A DNA stretch of 64,000 bases from Pedobacter sp. MC2016-24 (GTDB lineage Bacteria; Bacteroidota; Bacteroidia; Sphingobacteriales; Sphingobacteriaceae). Below the pieces are notes generated by a model. It worked only from the letters and a program-made list of their open reading frames with translations, made no database searches and was not told the origin of the DNA. The translations under genes and the position numbers were made by a program. Below, in pieces: positions 44,264 through 52,979 of this stretch (positions are counted from its first letter, which is position 1; each line of letters begins with the position of its first letter). The stretch spans positions 62,001-126,000 of the forward strand of contig NZ_JADFBX010000007.1 in assembly GCF_015223055.1 (NCBI RefSeq), read 5' to 3'.

Positions 44264-46279
44264 TTAAGGGATATAAGTCTTTAGCAGCGACCTGAAATTG
44301 TAACTGAAAGCCTTGGTTAAAGCGAGGGTTTCATCGGTTTCTCCGGTCATTCTTTTCGCGGTTAGCACAACTTCCTCATAGGTTTTGCCATATTTCTTAT
44401 TGAAGTATTCGCAATTCGGTTTGATGATTTTGTTACCTCCGTATGTTCTGTCTGCGAATATGAGGTCGGGATTCAATTTTGTAAAACCCAGGGAAGTATA
44501 AATGTTATCTCCCCATCTGTTTGCCCTATAATATGGACTTACTGCTTTTAAGTTTTCAATTCCGCGGTAATAGGCTTCTGCATTTTTAGTTTGTTCTACA
44601 AGTGGGTAGATGAAACGTTCAGTCCAGTAATTGTAAACAGGATTGTAGCCTTCAGCATCGGTACCTGCGCCATTGGAGAAAAACGGCGGGAACCGGAGTA
44701 CGCGGGTTCTCCGTTCCAGGTTCCAGCCCTCCAGGCAGTTTAAATAGTCTGCAAAATAGCGTTGTTTGTAAATTTGCTCCAGGTGATTTTCTCTGCCACC
44801 TTTTCCCCTGATATTGGCGCGGTAAAGGATTCTCCTGTCGGCAAATCCTTTACCATCTGTGTTCCATTTGATGCCATTTTGTTTCATGTAATCCTCTACT
44901 GTTGAAGACATACCGTATTGCGCAAAGGAAGCCTTGATACCCAGTTCGTAATTCTGTTGTGCTTTTCCTTCCGAGCCAAACAGCATTTCAGCTTCGGCTT
45001 TAAGGAAATAAGCATCCGCCCAGTTAAGCAATACCATACTGGCGTTTTCCTTCACAAAATCAGTTTGTACAAAGGAGAAATTATAAGGACTATTTTTACT
45101 GCCGAGGGGATCACTATAACGAAAATCCCTTCCAGGGATGAAGGCCCATTCCCAACCCGAGGCCAGACTGTTTAATTCGGGAAGCGGAACGTATGGCATG
45201 GCATAATCTACCAATACGGAATCTACCCTTGAGGCATTCAGGCCATCTGCCTGGTGCGCTGCGTAAGTAGGGCAGTCTTTTTGTGTGCAGAACTTGAGGT
45301 GCTGGCGTGTTAAGGTATCCGTGTATAACATAGGCTTAACTCCCGTTGGAGCCATTTGATTCGCTTTCATTGCATAAGCGCCTATTCTGGGATCATTATA
45401 AGAAAACAAGTATGTCGCGAAATATTCGCCCAGGGCAGGGTACGTCATTTCACTGAAACTGGTGTTGTTCTTGATAAAGCGGGTATAGTAATAAGAGGCG
45501 CTCAGGGATTCGTCTGAGCCCCATTGCAATTTTACCATATCGTCCAGGGAGGAAATGAGTTTGGTATCATCGTTCATTACCGCAGTGGCGTGCGTTCTTG
45601 CCAGATCCAGGGATAAGTTCTGTGCATGTAAAGCCACATTTAAGCGTAAGGTATTGGTAAATTTTTGCCATTTCAGGATGTCTGATTTTCCAAAAGTGCT
45701 TCCACCAAATACAGGGTCACGAAGTAACAGGTCGTTTGGATAAGCTTGAGAAACTGCATACAAGTCACCAGCATCTTTCAGGTCGTTCAAAATCTGGGTA
45801 TAGATCTCCAGTTCTGAGTCATATCTGAAGCTGATTTTTGTTTCGCCGGCAACTGCCAGGGCATCACTCATCGGGACGCTGCCATAGATGGAGGCTAACA
45901 TGTAGAAAACATATGATTTCCAGGTTTTCACCATAGCCAAACGGTTGGCATATTCCTTTTTACCGGTGTATTCTTTTTCCAGTTTGAGCAGGTCGCGAAG
46001 AATACCCACATAAAATTGATTGAAATAATTATCTCCTGTGTCCTGAGAAGGGTTTGTCGCAAAACCAACTACGGCATATCTGGAAAAATTCATTAATTTG
46101 TTGAAACTCAAATCCTGTATCAATCTCATGGTACGAACAACGGTACCAGCGAAAACATCATTGACTTCAACTGTGTAAATTTTGTTCTTGTTTCTGTTTG
46201 TTTCTTCAAAATCTTTGGTACAGCTTTGAAAGACAGCGCCTAAGAAAATGAAAGATACTATATAAGCTAATTTTTTCAT
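44264..46279 (-). CDS. SusD/RagB-like lipoprotein 2 (SusD-like_2 type)
   Basis: This is the surface glycan-binding partner of the SusC at 46290-49667. The signal ends F-Q-S-C (Cys20) and the start T-K-D-F-E-E-T-N-R-N-K-N fits the SusD-like_2 group, a distinct branch from the RagB type at 7300. Typical segments are Y-A-N-R-L-A-M-V-K-T-W-K-S-Y near residue 112, W-A-D-A-Y-F-L-K-A-E-A near 422, and a C-terminal Y-K-Q-R-Y. At 671 residues it is longer than most members of the branch, which are nearer 500. The SusC stop is 10 bp upstream. The binding specificity cannot be read. Confidence 0.92.
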   Translation of the reverse strand: MKKLAYIVSFIFLGAVFQSCTKDFEETNRNKNKIYTVEVNDVFAGTVVRTMRLIQDLSFNKLMNFSRYAVVGFATNPSQDTGDNYFNQFYVGILRDLLKLEKEYTGKKEYANRLAMVKTWKSYVFYMLASIYGSVPMSDALAVAGETKISFRYDSELEIYTQILNDLKDAGDLYAVSQAYPNDLLLRDPVFGGSTFGKSDILKWQKFTNTLRLNVALHAQNLSLDLARTHATAVMNDDTKLISSLDDMVKLQWGSDESLSASYYYTRFIKNNTSFSEMTYPALGEYFATYLFSYNDPRIGAYAMKANQMAPTGVKPMLYTDTLTRQHLKFCTQKDCPTYAAHQADGLNASRVDSVLVDYAMPYVPLPELNSLASGWEWAFIPGRDFRYSDPLGSKNSPYNFSFVQTDFVKENASMVLLNWADAYFLKAEAEMLFGSEGKAQQNYELGIKASFAQYGMSSTVEDYMKQNGIKWNTDGKGFADRRILYRANIRGKGGRENHLEQIYKQRYFADYLNCLEGWNLERRTRVLRFPPFFSNGAGTDAEGYNPVYNYWTERFIYPLVEQTKNAEAYYRGIENLKAVSPYYRANRWGDNIYTSLGFTKLNPDLIFADRTYGGNKIIKPNCEYFNKKYGKTYEEVVLTAKRMTGETDETLALTKAFSYNFRSLLKTYIP

Positions 46280-46289
46280 CGTAGTAAGT

Positions 46290-49200
46290 TTAAAATGTTA
46301 GTTTAACATCAAATCCCCAGGTCGCCATTGGTAAACTGAAACCACGCTCAAATCCTTGTGCATTTCCCGTAGTAGAAGTTGCCTGAGGGTCAAGGCCTTT
46401 AGGTGTGTTTTGATATAAGATGGCTACGTTACGTCCCACTAAAGCCACTCTGGCACTTTTAACAGGTGTACCTTTAAACCATTGGTTTTTTAAGCTGTAA
46501 CCAACCGTTACCTCTCTTAGTTTAACATAAGAGGCATCGTAAATGTACCTGGCAGCACTGGAAGCATTGTTGTGCGTCCAATGGTCCATTGGGGAAACCC
46601 AGGCCATGGAAGGCTTTCCCGCCCAAAATGGATCAACTGCAGATGGATCATAGACTGTATTGCCCAATTGAACACCCTTCGGACGCCATCCATCTGGATA
46701 AGATACATAGTTTTGAAGGTAATTGGCTCCGGGTTTTACGGTATTACCAGGCTGAAGAAATCCTCTCCGTTCATCACTATTCTCTCCCAAGATCAATTCG
46801 GAGACCAGCGCATCATATCGCCCGTTTAAGGATTCTACAGTATTGCCGTCAATACCACCTCTAAATGCAGTATATGACCACACTTTTCCTCCAGATTGAA
46901 AGTCCATCATAAAGCCCAGGTCAACTGGTCCAACTCTGAAGCTATTCTGCCAGCCTCCAAACCAACGGGGCTGGATAGATCCCAAATATTGATCTGGCAG
47001 ATAAGTTGGTTTTCCATCCATGCCAACATAAATTGATCCTTCACTATTCCGTTTATAATCGTTACCGTAAAAAACACCGTATGGTTTACCTACTTCGGCA
47101 AAAAGCTTGATGTTGTCGCCACTACCCATTTCATATCTGGTTACCCCATCATTCAGGGAAAGAACTGTTGAGTTATTTTTAGCCCAGTTGAAAGAGGTAT
47201 TCCAGTTGAAGAATTTTGTTTTGATCGGATTAATCATCAATGAGATTTCAAGTCCGGTATTTTTAATCTCGCCGGCATTGATGATGGTTCTCCGGTAACC
47301 GCTTGCTGGTGGCGCATCTGCTTCGACAATCTGGTTATTGGTGTGCTTGTTGTAATAGGTCACATCAGCGTTCACCCTACCATTCCAAAGTTTCATTTCC
47401 CCACCAAACTCCCATGACTGTGTTTGTTCTGGTTTAAGGTTCGGATTTTTGAGTACATCCTCTCCGGTAAAATAGGGAATCCCCTGGAAAGAGCCATCGT
47501 TACCTCTGTAATATCCGCTATAAAGTCTGTCAAACCCGGTATCATTTCCGACCTGGGCAAAAGATGCCCGGAGCTTAAGAAAGGAAAGCACCTTTTTGTC
47601 TATTTTAAGGGCATCGGTCACAACCAGACTGCTGCTAAATGAATAGTAAAAGTAGGAAGGATTGCTTGGTGGTAAAGTACTTGACCATTCATTTCTTGCT
47701 GTAGCTTCTAAAAATGCCCAGTTTTTGTAGCCAACATTACTCATCATGAATATGGCTTGTTTGTCTTTCTTCTCCGGCTCTTCTATTCCGCCCAGAATTC
47801 CCTTGGCGTTGGCCAGACTTTTCAGATCTGGTGTGATGAGCATGATTGCTTTGTCAGAAATTTTATCTGCTCTGATTTTTTGCAATGAGGCGCCCAGATT
47901 GGCATTGACATTAAAATCTTTCTGAATTCTCTTGTTAAAAGACAATAGACCATCATAGTTATTATTGGTGGCAGTGCGGTTCCATTTATTGTATTCACCA
48001 TCCACATCAAAAGGGCTGTACAGATTGGTAAAATCCCATCCTTTTCCCTGTTGCATTTCAGTTGAAGCACGCAATCTAAATTTAAACAGGTTATTGATTC
48101 GCACGTTTGCGGTCAGGTTTCCAGAAAATGTATTCTTATCGTCCTGGTTTGCAGTTTCATTCAGTAACCAGTAAGGGTTTACAAAACCATTGAAGTTAAA
48201 TGGTGTACCACCAAGCTGTTTCCAGGGTACCAACTCATCGTAAGAAGCATCTCTTGGCAGGTTGGCCATGACATACAATGGATTTCTATTGGAAGCATTC
48301 CGGAAACCTCTATTGTCTGTATTTTCGTAAACATATCTGATGTTGGCGTCAAAATCCAGGAAGTCTGTAACCTTTGCTGTACTTCTCAGGTTAAAGTTAT
48401 GCCTGTTCATGATGTTGAATTTTTCCAGGATGTCATCAGACTTTTGTCCGGTGTAGGAAAACCTGAAACTCATGGCGTCGGTTAGCTTGTCTACCGAGAA
48501 ACTATTGGTAATGGTATTCGAGGTTTTGTACATGTTTTCAATGGTCTGCGGTTGTGGTATATATTTCTTGACTACACCATTTCTGCCTACAATATCAAAT
48601 CCCAGCATGGGCATACCCCATGAACGCTGGTCTTGATTTCCCATATTCGGATTCCATATGCCATAAGGTAAATCCGGATTGAAATTGACACCGTTGTTTG
48701 AATTTCCATAGTAATTCATTCCCTCTCTTTTAAAAGCGTTACCTTGGCCAGCACCGTAAATATTCTGGTAGGTAGGGAAATTATAAAGGTGTCCGAACAT
48801 GGCATTAAAAGCATAACTAATGCCAAGGCCCTGTTTCCTGCCGGCTTTTTTAGTAGTGATCAGGATTACACCGTTTGCTGCATCCGAGCCGTATAAAGCA
48901 GAAGCATTTGCTCCTTTCAACACCTCAATGTTTTCAATTTCGTCAGGATTGATATTATTCACCGGGCTGCCATAATCCAGATCTCCGTTTTCTCCTGATG
49001 CATTGAGTACTGGAATTCCATCAATTACAAATAACGGTTGGTTGTTACCGGTGAGGGAGTTGTTACCCCGTAAAACTACCCGTGTGGATGCACCCGGGCC
49101 GCCACCAGAGATAATCTGCAAGCCTGCAACCTTACCGGAAAGCATATCTAATAAACTGGTTCCCCTGGCTTCCGTCATGGATGTTGGGTCAATATTCTGT

Positions 49201-49667
49201 CTGCCGTAGCCCAGGGATTTAGCCTCTTGCTTAATGCCCATAGCTGTAACAACCACTTCATTCAGACTTTTTGGGTCTTCCTGTAGTGTAACTTTTAATT
49301 CTGCATCCGATTTAATACCTATTTGTTGTGTAACGAAGCCTATATAACTAATTCTTATGGTAGAATTGATGCTCGTATTGATTTTGAATTTTCCATTGGC
49401 ATCGGTTAAGGTATTTTTTTTGGGATCTGTTGACCCCACGATGCTGATCGAAGCGCCAACAATTGTCTGCTGACTTTTGTCGGTTACTATGCCTCTAACA
49501 GTAATTTGCTTATCCTGTGCGCTTAAGGTTCCTGATAATATCATTAAGAGCAAGAGCAGGTGATACTTAAATATCCCTAGATTGAGTTCCATCAAATTAT
49601 AACCGGATGCTATAGCTTTACTACAACAATGGGCTTCGTCCAGAAAGGATCGCTTAGAGGTTTTCAT
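46290..49667 (-). CDS. SusC/RagA TonB-linked outer-membrane transporter 2
   Basis: This 1125-residue SusC-class transporter has a longer N-terminal leader than usual (about 50 residues before Q-D-K-Q-I-T-V-R-G). It then has the carboxypeptidase-regulatory-like domain, the TonB-box-like L-N-E-V-V-V-T-A-M-G, the plug with V-L-R-G-N-N-S-L and a full barrel. I chose the ATG at 49667 because it follows the A-rich TTATAAACCAAACTTC leader and because a -7 box at 49713-49720 would place the upstream ATG (49715) before the transcript start. An ATG at 49592 would also give a signal peptide. No STN domain is present. The operon runs on into SusD, the GH99-like and the BACON-LRR genes. A second, stronger regulatory element lies about 340 bp upstream. 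Confidence 0.92.
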   Translation of the reverse strand: MKTSKRSFLDEAHCCSKAIASGYNLMELNLGIFKYHLLLLLMILSGTLSAQDKQITVRGIVTDKSQQTIVGASISIVGSTDPKKNTLTDANGKFKINTSINSTIRISYIGFVTQQIGIKSDAELKVTLQEDPKSLNEVVVTAMGIKQEAKSLGYGRQNIDPTSMTEARGTSLLDMLSGKVAGLQIISGGGPGASTRVVLRGNNSLTGNNQPLFVIDGIPVLNASGENGDLDYGSPVNNINPDEIENIEVLKGANASALYGSDAANGVILITTKKAGRKQGLGISYAFNAMFGHLYNFPTYQNIYGAGQGNAFKREGMNYYGNSNNGVNFNPDLPYGIWNPNMGNQDQRSWGMPMLGFDIVGRNGVVKKYIPQPQTIENMYKTSNTITNSFSVDKLTDAMSFRFSYTGQKSDDILEKFNIMNRHNFNLRSTAKVTDFLDFDANIRYVYENTDNRGFRNASNRNPLYVMANLPRDASYDELVPWKQLGGTPFNFNGFVNPYWLLNETANQDDKNTFSGNLTANVRINNLFKFRLRASTEMQQGKGWDFTNLYSPFDVDGEYNKWNRTATNNNYDGLLSFNKRIQKDFNVNANLGASLQKIRADKISDKAIMLITPDLKSLANAKGILGGIEEPEKKDKQAIFMMSNVGYKNWAFLEATARNEWSSTLPPSNPSYFYYSFSSSLVVTDALKIDKKVLSFLKLRASFAQVGNDTGFDRLYSGYYRGNDGSFQGIPYFTGEDVLKNPNLKPEQTQSWEFGGEMKLWNGRVNADVTYYNKHTNNQIVEADAPPASGYRRTIINAGEIKNTGLEISLMINPIKTKFFNWNTSFNWAKNNSTVLSLNDGVTRYEMGSGDNIKLFAEVGKPYGVFYGNDYKRNSEGSIYVGMDGKPTYLPDQYLGSIQPRWFGGWQNSFRVGPVDLGFMMDFQSGGKVWSYTAFRGGIDGNTVESLNGRYDALVSELILGENSDERRGFLQPGNTVKPGANYLQNYVSYPDGWRPKGVQLGNTVYDPSAVDPFWAGKPSMAWVSPMDHWTHNNASSAARYIYDASYVKLREVTVGYSLKNQWFKGTPVKSARVALVGRNVAILYQNTPKGLDPQATSTTGNAQGFERGFSLPMATWGFDVKLTF

Positions 49668-49712
49668 GAAGTTTGGTTTATAATTGGTTAATAGTTGCGG
49701 GACAGGCCTGTT

Positions 49713-49720
49713 CAAACTTA
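49713..49720 (-). promoter_or_regulatory. -7 box of SusC 2 promoter
   Basis: On the minus strand the octamer is TAAGTTTG, a full match to TAnnTTTG, 46 bp before the ATG at 49667. No convincing -33 TTTG is at the usual spacing. Confidence 0.45.
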
Positions 49721-49803
49721 GTAATTAGCCATTATCAATTGGACTTGTCTATTGATTTTAGTTTGGCTATTTTTCAAACTGGCAGTGTTCCAATGATTTA
49801 TTT

Positions 49804-49920
49804 TTATAAATATTTACCTGTTGTGTTTAATTGATGACTTAATGCAATCGGTCCATCAACTGAACAGGTACAGAACCTGGTTAGTGTTTCCGTGTAAAAT
49901 GGGTAGTAATTTTCCATCAT
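49804..49920 (-). CDS. possible 38-aa small protein or leader upstream of SusC 2
   Basis: A 38-codon frame (start M-M-E-N-Y-Y-P-F-Y-T, end N-T-T-G-K-Y-L) lies 91 bp after the 33-bp element. This is the same spacing as for the first gene of the 24944 operon (95 bp). Its 5' leader (TAACCAAATAA, then AAACACAA) resembles the leader of the 24944 gene almost word for word. It has two Cys in a C-T-C motif and no signal or TM segment. I know no homologue. Chance is possible at this length. Confidence 0.3.
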   Translation of the reverse strand: MMENYYPFYTETLTRFCTCSVDGPIALSHQLNTTGKYL

Positions 49921-50010
49921 TGAAATTTTAATTGTGTTTAATTTAGTTATTTGGTTATGTAATGGGATTGGAGGACTTCGCCTTTGAATCTTTTATAAAT
50001 TACGTCTGGG

Positions 50011-50043
50011 CCGATTAATAAATCCATAATAAAGCATTAATAC
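50011..50043 (-). promoter_or_regulatory. strong copy of conserved 33-bp element, upstream of SusC 2 operon
   Basis: Read on the minus strand it has TATTAATG, TTATTATG and TTAATCGG at the same element positions (2-9, 12-19, 26-33) as the 24816 copy. Eight bases after its end comes TAATTTAT, a weak -7 match. Orientation points to the 38-codon ORF and SusC. Confidence 0.75.
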
Positions 50044-50075
50044 CGCCCGACTATCGCTTTAAAATGAAATTAAAT

Positions 50076-51341
50076 TCAATTATTTTCAATTATGGAAGGA
50101 ACAGGTACAGTGCCGGGTTGTTTTTTCGTTTTTACACGCATATAAATAACCAGGCCCGCAAATGCCAGGATCAACAGCACCGGGATAACAAGGGTTGCCT
50201 GTAATACCTCCGGGCCAGCCAGATTTTTAGCACCTGCTATCGCCACCTCAGATGCCTCAGCGCCCGGCGGCAGATGTTTCAAAATCAGTTGATCATAAAA
50301 TCCCCCCATAAAAATGGTATAGACAGACACTGCAAACATCCCTGCACCACCCATCAGGTTTAAACCCAATGCTCCGGATTTTGGAATGTTTTCTGCTACA
50401 AAGCCAATCATCGTAGGCCAGAAATAGCAGACGCCAACGCCAAAGATGACGGCTGCAAAGAAAACTGAATTGCCTGTAAAAGTACTGAGCATATATAAGC
50501 CTGCAGCAGCAAATACTGCCGAAAAGAGCAATACCCCCTGAGGTGCGAGTCGGTGTACCACTGGTTCGGCAAAAGCCCGGCCAATTACCATAATGCCAGT
50601 GGTTAGTGTAAGTAATAAAATGGCATTGTCTGTTACATTTTTGAGCAGCATCCCAATCCATTGCCCGGTAAACAATTCTGTAATAGCGGTGCCGAACATA
50701 CAGATAAACATGAAAATGAATAGAGGGGACAGAACGGCTTTATACATATCGGAAATGGTATATCCCGAAGAAACTCTTTCTGTAACCGGGAAGTCTAATT
50801 TAGAAAACAGGTATCCATATACCAATGTGGGAATTACCATCATGGCCACCTGAATTTTCCAGCCTAGTCCTACATGTATGAATAAAGTAACCAATAAAGT
50901 GCCGATCACAATACCACCTGGAAACCACAAATGAAAGTAGTTTAAGCGTGTAGTTTTATTCTCGGGATATAATGTTGCGATCAAAGGATTGCAGGCTGCT
51001 TCTACCGTTCCGTTGGCAATGCCAATTAATAAGGTAGAAAAAAAGAGTGTCCAGTAACCCTGGGCAAAAATCGTCAACGCAATTCCGGCAAGGTGAAAAA
51101 TGAAGGCCATAATCAACAGACGCTTCATGCCGATCACATCTACGATAAAACCCCCAATAACAATGGCTAAGGGAAAGCCCCAGAATGCAGTTGCGGTAAT
51201 GGTACCAAGCTGGGAGGCATTTAAGTTAAAGTCGAGGGCCAGCTGGTTCATCATTCCGGCCCGTATACCAAAAGAAAGAGAGGTCACCAATAAGGCCAGG
51301 CAGCTTGCCCAGAACAATTTAGTTTTATGAATTTGGAGCAT
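50076..51341 (-). CDS. MFS transporter
   Basis: This 421-residue major facilitator protein has about twelve hydrophobic helices. The N-terminal half has R-A-G-M-M-N-Q-L, then G-T-I-T-A-T-A-F-W-G-F-P and the loop-2/3-like D-V-I-G-M-K-R-L. N-G-T-V-E-A-A-C-N-P-L-I-A near residue 112 recalls the sugar-transporting subgroup often next to ThuA genes in Bacteroidota. It is encoded 21 bp after the ThuA gene, so the two form an operon whose promoter lies in the divergent region 52104-52325. A saccharide is the likely cargo; none can be named. A short hydrophilic tail ends the protein. Confidence 0.83.
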   Translation of the reverse strand: MLQIHKTKLFWASCLALLVTSLSFGIRAGMMNQLALDFNLNASQLGTITATAFWGFPLAIVIGGFIVDVIGMKRLLIMAFIFHLAGIALTIFAQGYWTLFFSTLLIGIANGTVEAACNPLIATLYPENKTTRLNYFHLWFPGGIVIGTLLVTLFIHVGLGWKIQVAMMVIPTLVYGYLFSKLDFPVTERVSSGYTISDMYKAVLSPLFIFMFICMFGTAITELFTGQWIGMLLKNVTDNAILLLTLTTGIMVIGRAFAEPVVHRLAPQGVLLFSAVFAAAGLYMLSTFTGNSVFFAAVIFGVGVCYFWPTMIGFVAENIPKSGALGLNLMGGAGMFAVSVYTIFMGGFYDQLILKHLPPGAEASEVAIAGAKNLAGPEVLQATLVIPVLLILAFAGLVIYMRVKTKKQPGTVPVPSIIENN

Positions 51342-51362
51342 GATGTAAATTTTAAATATGTA

Positions 51363-52103
51363 TTATTTTTTCAGGCCCATTGCGTATTTAATTCCGCCCA
51401 ATAAATGCTGAAGAAAAAGGGGCTCACTAAACGATTCTTCAGTATGGCCAAGGCCGGTATAGAATGCCCTTCCACCATCATATTCGTGATACCAGGCAAT
51501 GGGATGGTAATCGCCCATTTTGTTTTTCCCGGCATCATAGCTTTTTTCATCTATAGCGATGAGCACTTTGAGGTCTTTCGAAACATTTCTGAAATTGTAC
51601 CACTCATCTTTTCTTTTCCATTGTTCAGGCAGGTGTTTTGTGGCGATGTGCTTACGATCCGTTACATTTAAAACAGCTTCTTGCTGATTGGGGTGGCCAG
51701 CAAAATAAGCACCGGCCAGATTTCCATACCAGGGCCAATTATATTCGCAGTCGGTGGCACTATGCACACCTACAAACCCTCCACCGGCCTGGATGTATTT
51801 TTCAAATGCAGCTTGCTGCTCATTGTTTAGTACATCCCCGGTTGTACTTAAAAAAATAACGGCTGCGTATTGCTTAAGATTTGCCGGTGTGAAGTTTGCT
51901 GAATTGGTGGTGCTGTCTACGTCAAATTTATTGGCCAAGCCTAACTTTTGGATGGCATCAATTCCCTGCTTAATGGAATTGTGGTGAAAGCCGAGCGTTT
52001 TACTAAATACAAGGACCTTTTTCTTACGGGCATAAATTGAGGCATTGCTGAGGATCAGAAAACTGAGCGTCATTAGCAAGGCTAAAATAATTGGTTTCTT
52101 CAT
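51363..52103 (-). CDS. exported ThuA-domain protein
   Basis: This 246-residue exported protein (signal peptide with L-I-L-S-N-A-S-I-Y-A) has a class I glutamine-amidotransferase-like ThuA fold. V-L-V-F-S-K-T-L-G-F-H-H is at the start, G-G-G-F-V-G-V-H-S-A-T-D near residue 108, and G-G-R-A-F-Y-T-G-L-G-H near 210. ThuA was found in trehalose/sucrose use in rhizobia, where 3-keto-disaccharides are involved. In Bacteroidota it is frequent beside sugar dehydrogenases, cytochromes and DUF1080 proteins. That fits the dehydrogenase/cytochrome pair at 24944-27568. The function here is inferred. It shares the 52104-52325 gap with a divergent operon. Confidence 0.88.
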   Translation of the reverse strand: MKKPIILALLMTLSFLILSNASIYARKKKVLVFSKTLGFHHNSIKQGIDAIQKLGLANKFDVDSTTNSANFTPANLKQYAAVIFLSTTGDVLNNEQQAAFEKYIQAGGGFVGVHSATDCEYNWPWYGNLAGAYFAGHPNQQEAVLNVTDRKHIATKHLPEQWKRKDEWYNFRNVSKDLKVLIAIDEKSYDAGKNKMGDYHPIAWYHEYDGGRAFYTGLGHTEESFSEPLFLQHLLGGIKYAMGLKK

Positions 52104-52219
52104 ACATTAATCAATTTGGTTTTTCTTCTAATGTAGAATGGGCTGATTAAAATTGTCTTAATAATAACTTAACAGGATGCGATTATTGGCTTTTTTAAAA
52201 TATTTACGCAATCGATGGT

Positions 52220-52252
52220 TTATTAATGAATTATTATGTTTTTTTTAATCGG
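52220..52252 (+). promoter_or_regulatory. strong copy of conserved 33-bp element, upstream of 52326 operon
   Basis: TATTAATG, TTATTATG and TTAATCGG occupy exactly the same element positions as in the 24816 and 50011 copies; only the spacers differ (a T run replaces the second spacer). It ends 73 bp before the start at 52326. A -7-like TAGAATTG follows directly, so its promoter spacing is less regular than in the other copies. Confidence 0.75.
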
Positions 52253-52325
52253 TAGAATTGAATTTAGGGTAGCGGATCATCATTATCGATCGATTCGTTT
52301 TAAACCAACCAAATCAAATATAAAC

Positions 52326-52919
52326 ATGATGAAAAAAATTTTTACCTCAGTTTTGCTATTGGCTGCCTGCGCTTATGCGAATGCACAGAAAGTTCAAGTA
52401 TTGGATCGTTGTGAGTCTTTAGGCGAGAAACCTACGCAGTGGTATAGCAATGGATCCCAGACCAAATTAAGTGAAGACCACAAAGAAGGAACGTATGCGA
52501 TTAGTGCAAAGACGGAGAAGGCCGAACGGCTAAGGAAAATTTACGGACAGCCATTCAATACTGGTGTTACCAAAGACAACGGTTATATCGCTTTCTGGCT
52601 TTTTGTGGAAAGACCAGAGTTGTTAAATGGAAATGGACAATTAGCCCTTTCAAGTAATGCTTCAGCAGATAAGGACGCTTACGGTTATCCTTTTGGCGGC
52701 TTGAAGATCGGTTCAACCAAACTTGTTGCTGGCTGGAATCATGTAATCGCGCCTTTAAGTTCCTTTAAAGATATTCATGATCAACCCAATTTGACAGCTA
52801 TCAATTATTTCAGGATTTTGCTTTACAATGAAAAAGATGATTTAACTGCTCAGGAAATTAAAATTGACAACATTCGTTTCAGCACAGATAAAGCCCAATT
52901 AGAAGCTTCTGCTAAATAA
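52326..52919 (+). CDS. small exported protein, possible carbohydrate-binding sandwich
   Basis: I do not recognise the family firmly. The protein of 198 residues has a signal peptide ending A-N-A-Q. The mature part looks like a galactose-binding or CBM-like beta-sandwich: V-L-D-R-C-E-S-L near the start, a G-Y-I-A-F-W-L-F-V strand, and G-W-N-H-V-I-A-P-L near the middle. It ends in I-K-I-D-N-I-R-F-S, a pattern common in carbohydrate-binding domains. I chose the first of two adjacent ATGs (52326 and 52329), because the reading frame upstream is not leader-like. It is the first gene under a strong copy of the 33-bp element, 60 bp before a GH2 enzyme, so a helper in glycan capture is plausible. Confidence 0.6.
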   Translation: MMKKIFTSVLLLAACAYANAQKVQVLDRCESLGEKPTQWYSNGSQTKLSEDHKEGTYAISAKTEKAERLRKIYGQPFNTGVTKDNGYIAFWLFVERPELLNGNGQLALSSNASADKDAYGYPFGGLKIGSTKLVAGWNHVIAPLSSFKDIHDQPNLTAINYFRILLYNEKDDLTAQEIKIDNIRFSTDKAQLEASAK

Positions 52920-52979
52920 AAATATACTTTGTCAACAAACTGAATGTATAGATTGCTGATGCCTTTTGATGTAAATTAA

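Larger units (their letters stand above)
49668..50075. other. 408-bp regulatory gap upstream of SusC 2
   Basis: The gap holds, in the minus-strand order of transcription, a strong copy of the 33-bp element (50011-50043), a 38-codon ORF (49804-49920) and a -7 box for susC (49713-49720). The MFS stop at 50076 borders it, and I see no clear terminator for the MFS gene. A partial copy of the element's end (TTAATG, CA, ATCGG at 49839-49851, plus strand) lies in the middle. Confidence 0.6.

Noticed and set aside
49839..49851. Partial element (TTAATG directly followed by CAATCGG)
   Set aside because: Only the ends of the element are present, with the middle repeat missing; likely chance in A/T-rich DNA and it overlaps the small ORF.
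52104..52219. Possible sixth copy of the 33-bp element on the minus strand upstream of ThuA
   Set aside because: TTAAG, TTATTATT and TTTTAATCAG resemble the blocks but need gaps and several mismatches to align.
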